22,800 nucleotides of DNA, taken from NCBI GenBank assembly GCA_003599475.1, contig QZKK01000031.1:1-22800 (forward strand). The letters are read 5' to 3'. Below are positions 1 through 6,930 of the stretch, piece by piece. A program made the translations under genes and the position numbers. Position 1 is the stretch's first letter, and every line of letters begins with the position of its first letter. The notes below the pieces were generated by a model. It made no database searches, was not told the DNA's origin, and saw only the letters and a list, made by a program, of their open reading frames with translations. This DNA comes from Desulfobacteraceae bacterium (lineage in GTDB: Bacteria > Desulfobacterota > Desulfobacteria > Desulfobacterales > SURF-15).

Positions 1-548
1 CCGGGGAAAACGCCAGCCATCCACAGGTGCCCGACCGGCTGCCGTGCGATCATTCCGTAGAGAACGAGAACGACGCTCGGCGGGATCATGATGCCCAGCG
101 AGCTTCCCGCCTGGATGACACCGGTGATCATGACCTTGTCATAGCCCCGTTTCATCATCTCCGGTAAGCAGAGACTCGCTCCGATTGCCATACCGGCGAC
201 ACTCAAACCGTTCATCGCGGAAATTGCGACCATCAGCCCGATCGTTCCGATGGCCAACCCGCCGTTGAGCGGACCCATCCACACATGGAACATCCGGTAG
301 AGGTCGCTTGCGATTCCCGACTCGGAAAACATATAACCCATATAGATGAAAAGAGGGAGCGTCAGCAGCGGATACCAGTTGAGCAGAATAAAACTTGCGT
401 GAAAGGGCATCTCCTGGGCCCCCTCACCCCACAGGAACAGGGCGAAAACTGTGGCCACCCCGCCGATGGCCCCAAAGACCCGCTGCCCGGTGAGAAGCAT
501 CAGCATCATCGAGCTGAATATCAGCACGGCGATAAGCTCATAACTCAT
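1..548 (-). CDS. dctM: TRAP transporter large permease, DctM (partial, C-terminal part missing)
   Basis: This is the large membrane subunit of a tripartite ATP-independent periplasmic (TRAP) importer, the subunit that carries the solute across the inner membrane using an ion gradient. The gene runs off the left edge, so only about 182 N-terminal residues of an expected ~430 are present. The translation starts MSYELIAVLIFSSMMLMLL and is strongly hydrophobic. It includes the family-typical stretches GYMFSESGIASDLYRM, SAMNGLSVAGMAIGASL and SSLGIMIPPSVVLVLYG. The ATG overlaps the dctQ stop codon as ATGA (545..548), so the two are translationally coupled, as is common for the separate DctQ/DctM pair. 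It belongs with dctP and dctQ directly upstream. Family assignment is secure; the substrate cannot be read from this subunit. Confidence 0.93.
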   Translation of the reverse strand, partial: MSYELIAVLIFSSMMLMLLTGQRVFGAIGGVATVFALFLWGEGAQEMPFHASFILLNWYPLLTLPLFIYMGYMFSESGIASDLYRMFHVWMGPLNGGLAIGTIGLMVAISAMNGLSVAGMAIGASLCLPEMMKRGYDKVMITGVIQAGSSLGIMIPPSVVLVLYGMIARQPVGHLWMAGVFP

Positions 549-1090
549 GTCGTCTTCTCCCCTCCCTGCATCAGGTCCTCGAAAAACTTCTGCCCTCTCG
601 CCTTTGCAACGTCCTTGAAAAAGGTGGCGATGACCTGCAAGAGCATCAGAAGGATTCCGAATGTCATGACAATCTTGATGGGAGCCAAAGGCGGCGCCCA
701 GGGCGTATAGTTTACCTGTCCGTACTCCAAGGCGTATTTGGTGCTGGAAATGCCGCCGATGAGAAGATACACCATGTAGAAGATCAGCAGGGAAGCCGTG
801 ATGACGTCGGCAAGGGCCTGTTTCCTTGCCGTCCACCGGCCGTAGAGGAGATCCATCCGGACATGTCCATCGAGAATCATGGAGTAGCCGCCGCCAAGCA
901 GGTAATAAGCGCCCATGATGAACTGCGCCGTCTCCACCACCCAGATGTGCGGCAGATTAAAGATCGTTCTCGATATGGACTCGAACAGCAGGATCCCGAT
1001 CATGACAAAGACGAGATACATCGAGAATTTGCCTACCGCCTTGTTCGCTGCCTCGACATACCGAACGTAGATTTTTATTGCTTTAGGCAT
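545..1090 (-). CDS. dctQ: TRAP transporter small permease, DctQ
   Basis: This is the small membrane subunit of the TRAP importer, which pairs with DctM. From the chosen ATG it is 181 aa, normal for the family, and has about four hydrophobic segments, including IGILLFESISRTIF and the family-like run FIMGAYYLLGGGYSMILDGH followed by VRMDLLYGRW. An in-frame upstream start at 1189 exists, but it would add 33 polar residues (PGRNPDRG, KSKKRKD) unlike any DctQ N-terminus, so I prefer 1090. The upstream purine run GAAGAAAAGAT is only a weak ribosome-binding site. The gene lies 118 bp after dctP and overlaps dctM by 4 bp. Confidence 0.9.
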   Translation of the reverse strand: MPKAIKIYVRYVEAANKAVGKFSMYLVFVMIGILLFESISRTIFNLPHIWVVETAQFIMGAYYLLGGGYSMILDGHVRMDLLYGRWTARKQALADVITASLLIFYMVYLLIGGISSTKYALEYGQVNYTPWAPPLAPIKIVMTFGILLMLLQVIATFFKDVAKARGQKFFEDLMQGGEKTT

Positions 1091-1208
1091 ATCTTTTCTT
1101 TTCTTCGATTTTTGTCGGCCGGAGGGAGGGTTATCGGGCAGCATTCCCCGGTCCGGGTTTCGCCCCGGCCGGGGAACGCCATGCCACACGAATTTTCGAA
1201 TCCGGTCA

Positions 1209-2261
1209 TCAATATCGGTAGGGAGGACCGGCCGCCTTCATGGTTTCGTTATAATCTTTGAGGATCTGGATCACCTTGGCACTTCTGGGGCTCTTTGCAG
1301 CGATCTCGTCCCAGAATTTGAGCGCTTCCTCTTCCACTTTCTTCCACTCGTTATCCGGGATGGTGGTCAGCTTCAGTTTTCCTCCCTTGGTGCGGTAGTG
1401 AGCTTCTCCCCACCAATACCAATGGAGCCTGTAGTAATGCGAACTGTCCATGGACAACCGGAACAGTGTCTTCAAATGTTCAGGCACAGCCTCCCATTTC
1501 TTTGTGTTGACAAAGTAGGAGCCCGCCCAGGCACCGGAAATGGGATTTGTAAGATAATATTTGGTGACATCGGCCCACCCGACCGTATAATCCTCGGTGA
1601 TCCCCGACCAGCATACGCCGTCCAGCTCACCCGTTTGAATGGCCATCTGTACGTCCACATAGGGAAGAGCCATCGGGACAATCCCGAATCTCTGCATGAA
1701 CCTGCCCCCGGTCGGGAACATATAGATTCTCAACCCTTTGAGGTCTTCGAGGTGGTTGATCGGCTTTACTGTGGCAAAGTTGCAGGGGTCCCAGCTTCCT
1801 GCACTGAGCCAGGTGACACCCTTGATTTCGGCGTAGGCTTCCTCCCAGATTTTATTCAGCCCATACCAGTTCCACAGCGTGGGAACATCCAGGCTGTAGC
1901 GGGAGGCAAACGGGAAGTAGGCGGCGAAAACAGCCACATCCACAGGAGCCGCGATGGAATCGTCGTCGCTCTGGGCCGCGTCGAGTGTACCCCCCTGCAC
2001 CGCCCGGAACAGCTCGCCCTGCGGCACAAGCTGATCCGCATTGTACAATTCGATCACCATCTCTCCGTTTGCGGCCTTATTGAACGCATCGATCGAGGGT
2101 TTGATGACATGCTCAGCCAGTGCGGGGCCGGCATACGTCTGCAATCTCCATTTGATGGCCGTTTTCTTTTGTGCAATGACATAGGGCGCGTTCACGGCCG
2201 TTGCTGCCAGTGCGGCAGCCGTTCCCACTCCTGCTTTTTTGATAAAGTCGCGTCTTTTCAT
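1209..2261 (-). CDS. dctP: TRAP transporter substrate-binding protein, DctP family, Tat-exported
   Basis: This is the periplasmic solute receptor of the TRAP importer, 350 aa. The N-terminus MKRRDFIKKAG followed by an alanine-rich hydrophobic stretch is a twin-arginine (Tat) signal, with likely cleavage near residue 30 after YVIAQ. The mature protein shows the TRAP receptor pattern, including LKGLRIYMFPTGGRFMQRFG and then the ALPYVDVQMAIQTGELDG segment that lines the ligand site. Tat-exported receptors of this type are best known from the TakP-like branch, whose members bind 2-oxo acids, but specificity here is unproven. A ribosome-binding site (AAAGGAG then AGGTAAG) precedes the ATG. It is the first gene of the TRAP unit, and a promoter candidate lies about 90 bp upstream. 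Confidence 0.92.
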   Translation of the reverse strand: MKRRDFIKKAGVGTAAALAATAVNAPYVIAQKKTAIKWRLQTYAGPALAEHVIKPSIDAFNKAANGEMVIELYNADQLVPQGELFRAVQGGTLDAAQSDDDSIAAPVDVAVFAAYFPFASRYSLDVPTLWNWYGLNKIWEEAYAEIKGVTWLSAGSWDPCNFATVKPINHLEDLKGLRIYMFPTGGRFMQRFGIVPMALPYVDVQMAIQTGELDGVCWSGITEDYTVGWADVTKYYLTNPISGAWAGSYFVNTKKWEAVPEHLKTLFRLSMDSSHYYRLHWYWWGEAHYRTKGGKLKLTTIPDNEWKKVEEEALKFWDEIAAKSPRSAKVIQILKDYNETMKAAGPPYRY

Positions 2262-2326
2262 CTTACCTGGCTCCTTTCATGGTGTTAGGGTTTACCTCCT
2301 ACCAAAACGAAACAGGTCTTATTTTG

Positions 2327-2353
2327 ACTATATGCTGAGCAAGGTGCTGTCAA
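2327..2353 (-). promoter_or_regulatory. Candidate sigma-70 promoter for dctPQM
   Basis: On the minus strand, TTGACA (2348..2353) is followed after 15 bp by TATAGT (2327..2332). The -35 is a perfect consensus and the -10 matches five of six positions. The 15-bp spacer is shorter than the ideal 17. Transcription from here would give a leader of about 60 nt before dctP. It sits just past the inverted repeat that follows the aminotransferase gene, so the TRAP genes may be a separate unit. Confidence 0.5.
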
Positions 2354-2381
2354 GTTTTTTGTGTCCATTGCCAATCGCGGA

Positions 2382-2425
2382 TGCAAATACCCGGTGCGGC
2401 AAACCAAAACCACCGGGTATTTGCA
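2382..2425 (-). terminator. 15-bp perfect inverted repeat after the aminotransferase gene
   Basis: TGCAAATACCCGGTG (2382..2396) and its exact reverse complement (2411..2425) enclose a 14-nt loop. The repeat begins 17 bp past the stop codon of the HisC-like gene and ends 28 bp before the -35 of the TRAP promoter candidate. No U-run follows the stem on the minus strand, so it is not a canonical intrinsic terminator. It may be a factor-assisted terminator, a 3'-end protecting hairpin or a protein-binding site. Confidence 0.45.
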
Positions 2426-2442
2426 GTTCGATGATCCTTTCG

Positions 2443-3531
2443 TTACCCGAAATATGCCCGGATGAACTGCATGAATTTTTCGTTTTCTTCATCCGTTCCC
2501 GGCGTCACCCGGAAGTAACCGGTCTTTCCGTGAATCGCTCCGATTTTTTTCAGGTAGATCTTCTGCTCGATTCCTGCCTTCAGGATCTGTTCGGTGGTTT
2601 TCCCGGTCATGGTGCCGTCGATCAGCATATAGTTTCCATGCGCCGGATACGGTTTCAGACCCAGTTTCTTGAGCTCTTCCGTAAAAAGCGCCATCCATCG
2701 GTTGTTGTGGCGAACCTTTGCATCGATCTCCTCCGGGTTGTCGATGATGGCCTCTGCCGCAGCGGCCGACATGAGGCTGACGTTCCAGGGAAGAAACATG
2801 GTTTTGAATGCCTTGATCATCTCTTCGCTGCCCAGGACGAAACCGAACCGGATGCCGGCAAACCCATGGGCTTTGGAAAAGGTGACCGATAGAAATACCT
2901 GGGGGTACTTCTTGATCAGGGCTGCCTTGGAGGCGACATTCGGATTGTAGTCCCGGTAGGCCTCGTCGATGCAGAGGGGGATCCCGGTTTTGCAGAAGCG
3001 CTCGAGATCCGCATCCTCGATGAAGAGGCCGGTCGGATTATTGGGGTTGATGATCAGCAGCAGCTTCGTCCTTTCCGTGACGGCTTTGAGCATCCCGTCC
3101 GTGTCATACTGCAGATCTTTCTCTCTGACGGGAACCTGAACGACTTTTGCGTTGCACAGCTCTGCCCGGGTCGGAAAAAGCTCGAAGGTCGGATTGGACA
3201 TGATGATTTCGTCCCCGGGGTTTAAAAAGATCCGCATCATCGCGTCGATGGTTTCGGAAGAGCCGTTGCAGAGTCCGACGTTTTCGGGTCCCAGACCGTA
3301 CAATTTTCCGATCTTGGTTCTGAGTCTCAAATAGCTGTCCGGATACCGGTTGCCGTTTTTCATGGATTCGACGACGGCATTGATCACCTTGCTCGAAGGC
3401 GATATGGGGTTTTCATTGAGCATCAGCCGGGCATAATCGGGAGTGGCCCACGCCTTGTCCAGGATGCTGACGTTGTACTCCCTGGCTTTGAACAACCAGG
3501 GAACGAACCAGTCTTTAAGCGCTTTTTTCAT
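2443..3531 (-). CDS. HisC-like PLP-dependent aminotransferase
   Basis: This is a fold-type I aminotransferase of the histidinol-phosphate aminotransferase-like branch, 362 aa. Visible landmarks are the asparagine-rich loop INPNNPTG (about 161-168), the DEAYRDY segment (189-195), the PLP-binding lysine in TFSKAHGFAG (Lys220) and the following IRFGF arginine (Arg228). A ribosome-binding site (AAAGGAAA) precedes the ATG. It lies between alanine dehydrogenase and a TRAP importer, with no other histidine-biosynthesis gene in view, so a catabolic transamination is more likely than histidine synthesis. Transfer to pyruvate would make alanine, which the neighbouring alanine dehydrogenase could recycle. 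That coupling is inference; an ordinary HisC remains possible. Confidence 0.85.
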   Translation of the reverse strand: MKKALKDWFVPWLFKAREYNVSILDKAWATPDYARLMLNENPISPSSKVINAVVESMKNGNRYPDSYLRLRTKIGKLYGLGPENVGLCNGSSETIDAMMRIFLNPGDEIIMSNPTFELFPTRAELCNAKVVQVPVREKDLQYDTDGMLKAVTERTKLLLIINPNNPTGLFIEDADLERFCKTGIPLCIDEAYRDYNPNVASKAALIKKYPQVFLSVTFSKAHGFAGIRFGFVLGSEEMIKAFKTMFLPWNVSLMSAAAAEAIIDNPEEIDAKVRHNNRWMALFTEELKKLGLKPYPAHGNYMLIDGTMTGKTTEQILKAGIEQKIYLKKIGAIHGKTGYFRVTPGTDEENEKFMQFIRAYFG

Positions 3532-3592
3532 TCTGATTTCCTTTCAATTTCTTTGTAATCTTTTTCCATTGAGCATTTCTTCGGATTCCGTT

Positions 3593-4711
3593 CTACCGGG
3601 AAAGTACGGAATTCAAGGGGACGTATTCCATTTTGAACGCCTCGGCCACCCCTCGATAGGTGATTTTTCCGTCGATGATGTTGATCCCTTTCGCCAGTTC
3701 GGGGTTTTCCAATGCGGCGGCTTTAAAACCCTTGTCCGCGAGCTCCAGGGCATAGGGAAGTGTCGCGTTTGTCAAAGCCTGGGTCGAGGTCATGGAAACC
3801 GCCCCCGGCATATTGGCCACGCAGTAATGAATGATGCCCTCGACCTCATAGATCGGATCGTCATGGGTGGTCGCCTTCGAGGTCTCGATGCACCCTCCCT
3901 GGTCGATGGCGACATCGACGATCACGGACCCTCTTTTCATGAGCTTCAACATGTCGCGCGTGATCAGCTTGGGAGCGGCGGCACCCGGTATGAGCACCCC
4001 CCCGACCACCAGGTCGGCTTCCGGCAGCAACTTTCTTACCATCGCCGGGCTCGACATGAGCGCAAAACAGTTTTTCGGCATGACATCGCTCAGGTACCGG
4101 AGGCGCTCGAGGTTGGTATCGAGCAGATACACCTTTGCGCCCATTCCGCAGGCCATTTTTGCGGCATTGGTTCCGACGATTCCACCGCCCAGGACGAGAA
4201 TGGTTCCCGGAGCCACCCCCGGCACGCCTCCCAGAAGGATTCCCTTGCCTCCGTAGGTTTTTTCAAGGTATTTTGAACCCTCGTGGATGGCCATCCTGCC
4301 GGCCACTTCGCTCATGGGAGTCAGAAGCGGCAGAGAGCCGTTTGACTTCGTCACCGTCTCATAGGCGACGGCGATGCATCCTGATTTCAGGATGGCCCGG
4401 GTCAGCTCCTGGCTTGCGGCAAAATGAAAATAAGTAAACATGATCTGGCCTTTGCGGATCATCGGGTATTCCACCGGGAGCGGCTCCTTCACCTTCATGA
4501 TCATTTCGCATTGCCGATATATCTCCGCCGCCGAACTCAAGACCGTTGCGCCCGCTTTTTCATACTCCGCGTCGGAAAATCCGGACCCCTCGCCTGCCGC
4601 ATGCTCAACCATCACAACATGACCGCGTGCGGCCATCTGTTCGACGCCGGCCGGTACCATGGAAACCCGGTTTTCCTTCACTTTGATTTCTTTCAAAACA
4701 CCGATTTTCAT
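3593..4711 (-). CDS. ald: Alanine dehydrogenase
   Basis: Catalyses NAD-dependent oxidative deamination of L-alanine to pyruvate and ammonium, in the cytoplasm. From the chosen ATG the protein is 372 aa, the usual family length, and the known catalytic and binding residues fall at the numbers known for the family: Arg15, Lys75, His96 and Asp270. The NAD-binding glycine motif VLGGGIVG lies at about 173-180. An in-frame ATG at 4756 would add 15 residues and run into the transaldolase gene; the 4711 start has a good AAGGAG site. It lies 32 bp after the transaldolase gene and 61 bp before the aminotransferase gene. In taurine-degrading anaerobes Ald regenerates pyruvate for a pyruvate-linked aminotransferase, and the layout here suggests the same logic for another amine. 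Confidence 0.96.
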   Translation of the reverse strand: MKIGVLKEIKVKENRVSMVPAGVEQMAARGHVVMVEHAAGEGSGFSDAEYEKAGATVLSSAAEIYRQCEMIMKVKEPLPVEYPMIRKGQIMFTYFHFAASQELTRAILKSGCIAVAYETVTKSNGSLPLLTPMSEVAGRMAIHEGSKYLEKTYGGKGILLGGVPGVAPGTILVLGGGIVGTNAAKMACGMGAKVYLLDTNLERLRYLSDVMPKNCFALMSSPAMVRKLLPEADLVVGGVLIPGAAAPKLITRDMLKLMKRGSVIVDVAIDQGGCIETSKATTHDDPIYEVEGIIHYCVANMPGAVSMTSTQALTNATLPYALELADKGFKAAALENPELAKGINIIDGKITYRGVAEAFKMEYVPLNSVLSR

Positions 4712-4743
4712 TTTTATCTCCTTATGGTCTTCGTGGCGGATAT

Positions 4744-5937
4744 TCAGTTCAGACATTTGCCTGCAAACGCCACCATTTCATCCGTTGCCTTGGAAAACTG
4801 TTGCGCGGTTTTCACCAGCGCCGGATGGGTATTGTATTCGTTCCTGGAGTACCCATCGACCGCGTAAGCCCGTTCGAAATAAGGAATCCGCATCAGCTTG
4901 TCCATTACATTCTTGGGGATTTCTTCCAGAATCCGGTCTTTTTTGAAAACGATTTTTGCCTGATCCGGGAAATTGATCACCTGGTCGATAAAAGTGGGGG
5001 GGCAGGTCACCACGACGGCGGCTCCGGCTTTCTCCTCGAGATGCCAGATCCGGGTGATGCCGTCTACCGCGGGGCCCAATCTCAGCGAGCAGGAGAGCAT
5101 CTTACTCTGCAAACCATTATCGATAAGGTATTTATAGGCTTTCTTGAAGATGGCCAATTCCGCCAACCGGACCTCCCCTTCGGACAGCGTGATCCCTTTT
5201 TCGGCGGCGAAATCCCTCAGTCCTCCGAGATCCCCGTATCTTGATTCCATATGCGTGATGACGGACCGCCACTTGGATAAATTCACCCCGTCTTTTTTTG
5301 CCTTTTCCAAGCCTCGCTTCACCGATTGTGCACAATCGACCAACTGAGGCAGCACGAAAGTCAAGGTGTTGTTGGTCGAAATTCCTCTGGCGGTCAATTC
5401 TTCGATGACTTCGTACCCCTGTTCGGAACCCGGAACCTTGATCATGACATTCGGGTTCAACTTGGACAATTCGAGGGCCTGTCGCAGCATGGCTTCCTTG
5501 TCAAAGACGCTTCTCGGGTCCACTTGACCGGAAAGAAAGCCTTCCCGATACCCGGACTTTTCGAAAAGGGGCAGATACAGGTCCGATCCACGCTTTACGA
5601 CCTGCTTGTAGAGCGTCCAGAACAGCATTTCCCGATCGATATCGGGGGAATCGGAGACGATTTTGCGGGCGACCGATTCCCAGTACGGCGGGTTGTCCTG
5701 GATCGCCTGAAGCGAAAGCGGTGGATTTGTGGTTACGCCTCGAAACAACTGCCGGGCGGGGTTGGCAGGGTCGAACATGCGATGGAACTGGCTCTTCAGG
5801 ATTTCTCGATTCTCGGGCGCCGCCTTGTCGAGCATTTTACGGCACCAGTTTTCGAAAATCAGGGGGGAAGAATCCCACCAGATTTCCATTCCCGGACTCA
5901 CTTCACACAACTTTTCGAATAGATTTTTACCTTCCAT
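4744..5937 (-). CDS. Transaldolase-family protein (397 aa, divergent)
   Basis: This is a class I aldolase-fold enzyme expected to move a three-carbon dihydroxyacetone unit between sugars through a lysine Schiff base. The long form (397 aa) has the family motifs FRGVTTNPPLSLQAI (about 65-79), SGQVDPRSVFD (about 136-146) and VMIKVPGSEQGYEVI, in which Lys167 is the predicted Schiff-base residue. ISTNNTLTFVLPQ follows, where standard transaldolases usually read VNVTLIF. These differences, plus a neighbourhood of importers and amino-group enzymes, suggest a dedicated substrate rather than housekeeping pentose-phosphate work. It has a near-perfect ribosome-binding site (AAGGAGGT, 4 nt before the ATG) and is the first gene after the HutC-type operator at 5973. 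Family sure; substrate unknown. Confidence 0.87.
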   Translation of the reverse strand: MEGKNLFEKLCEVSPGMEIWWDSSPLIFENWCRKMLDKAAPENREILKSQFHRMFDPANPARQLFRGVTTNPPLSLQAIQDNPPYWESVARKIVSDSPDIDREMLFWTLYKQVVKRGSDLYLPLFEKSGYREGFLSGQVDPRSVFDKEAMLRQALELSKLNPNVMIKVPGSEQGYEVIEELTARGISTNNTLTFVLPQLVDCAQSVKRGLEKAKKDGVNLSKWRSVITHMESRYGDLGGLRDFAAEKGITLSEGEVRLAELAIFKKAYKYLIDNGLQSKMLSCSLRLGPAVDGITRIWHLEEKAGAAVVVTCPPTFIDQVINFPDQAKIVFKKDRILEEIPKNVMDKLMRIPYFERAYAVDGYSRNEYNTHPALVKTAQQFSKATDEMVAFAGKCLN

Positions 5938-5971
5938 GATTACCTCCTTACGATAGGAATTCCAGTCTGAT

Positions 5972-6001
5972 GTTATAGACGTATATACAATAAAATCGCA
6001 A
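5972..6001 (-). promoter_or_regulatory. Candidate promoter for transaldolase-ald-aminotransferase unit
   Basis: On the minus strand TTGCGA (5996..6001) and TATAAC (5972..5977) are 18 bp apart. The -10 matches the consensus at five of six positions; the -35 is weaker. The HutC-like operator at 5973..5990 covers the spacer and most of the -10, a layout that fits repression. Transcription would start about 28 nt upstream of the transaldolase ATG. Confidence 0.45.
5973..5990 (-). promoter_or_regulatory. GntR/HutC-type operator, copy 2
   Basis: Read on the minus strand this is TTGTATATACGTCTATAA. It contains GTATATAC, which fits the HutC-subfamily core GTnTAnAC, and it matches the other copy at 12963..12980 in 15 of 18 positions. 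It lies 35 bp upstream of the transaldolase start and about 118 bp after the regulator gene. Its binding by the neighbouring regulator is inferred, not shown. Confidence 0.6.
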
Positions 6002-6108
6002 AAAAATCTTTTTTTTCTCCTCCTTTTGTCATTTTCGGTTCCTCGTATTCAGGCCGGCAATCTTTCAGCCGGTGAGACGCGGGGGCACCATTGCGTTTGA
6101 TGGTTTTT

Positions 6109-6855
6109 CTATAGATGATAGCGGCCGAGTTCGGCTTCGAATGTGTATTTATCCCCTCGAAAGTAACAGCATAGAAATTCCACGGGTATATTCCGATCGT
6201 TGTAAGTGATGCTTTCCAGATAAAGCGCTGCGTCCTTTTCCTTGAGACCGAGAAGCGCTGCAATTTTCTTTCCAAGGTTTACGGCCCGGATCGTCTGTTC
6301 GCACCTTTCGAGAACGATATTGAAGGTGTTCGTAAAGATCCCGTACATCGATCCGGTAAGATCCATCTCCAGGATGCCGGGAAACAGATCGACGGGAAGA
6401 TACGTCTCTTCATAGATCAAGGGGATCTCATCGCCTGTTCTCAACCGCCGGATTCCGATTACGGATGCTCCGGCAGCCAGCCCCAGGCTGCGGGCGACAT
6501 GTTCCTGCGGGATTCGGCAACCTTTTTCGAGAAGGTGGGTGTTTTCCCGGAAGCCGGCTTGATTGAGCTCCTGCCCGAAGCTGGAAATCCGATTGAGCTT
6601 ATGCCTCAAGCCCGCCTGCATCGTGCCGGACACAAAGGTGCCCAGCCCCTTTTCTTTTCTCAGAAGCCCCTGGGAAGTCAACTCGCCGATTGCCTGCCGC
6701 AATGTGTTCCGGTTGACATGGCACAATCGGGAAAGCTCCAACTCGGAAGGAAGCCTTTCGCCGATCTTGTATCTTCCCATCTGGATCGATTCTCTCAGCC
6801 AAAAGCAGATTTGAAGATATTTCGGTATCGGGTTATTCGGATCTACAATATGCAA
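6109..6855 (-). CDS. GntR-family transcriptional regulator, HutC subfamily (UTRA domain)
   Basis: This is a DNA-binding, effector-sensing regulator of 248 aa. The N-terminal winged helix (about residues 8-75) has the classic GntR pattern: IPKYLQI, YKIGERLPSELELSR, NRNTLRQAIGELTSQGLL and GLGTFVSG. Residues about 95-245 form a UTRA ligand-binding domain typical of HutC and PhnF types (IRRLRTGDEIPLIYEETYLP, then IPVEFLCCYFRGDKYTFEAEL). The only start that keeps the conserved N-terminus is TTG; an AGGAG lies 15 nt upstream, further than usual, so expression may be low. It sits between the ABC importer genes and the transaldolase unit. Matching operator-like sites upstream of the transketolase and transaldolase genes make it the probable local repressor. 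Confidence 0.92.
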   Translation of the reverse strand: MHIVDPNNPIPKYLQICFWLRESIQMGRYKIGERLPSELELSRLCHVNRNTLRQAIGELTSQGLLRKEKGLGTFVSGTMQAGLRHKLNRISSFGQELNQAGFRENTHLLEKGCRIPQEHVARSLGLAAGASVIGIRRLRTGDEIPLIYEETYLPVDLFPGILEMDLTGSMYGIFTNTFNIVLERCEQTIRAVNLGKKIAALLGLKEKDAALYLESITYNDRNIPVEFLCCYFRGDKYTFEAELGRYHL

Positions 6856-6930
6856 CGCGTTCTTTTTAACTCCTAATCGATGATTAAAAACCCCTTCTTA
6901 AATCTTCCTGTTTTAGCGCCTGACGCATCG

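Noticed and set aside
2262..2280. Five-codon mini-ORF ending 1 nt before dctP
   Set aside because: Its start is 14 nt from the nearest strong ribosome-binding site and its sequence is mostly the dctP ribosome-binding site itself.
6053..6072. CCGGC/GCCGG hairpin after the regulator gene as a terminator
   Set aside because: The stem is only 5 bp with a 9-nt loop, and no U-run follows on the minus strand.
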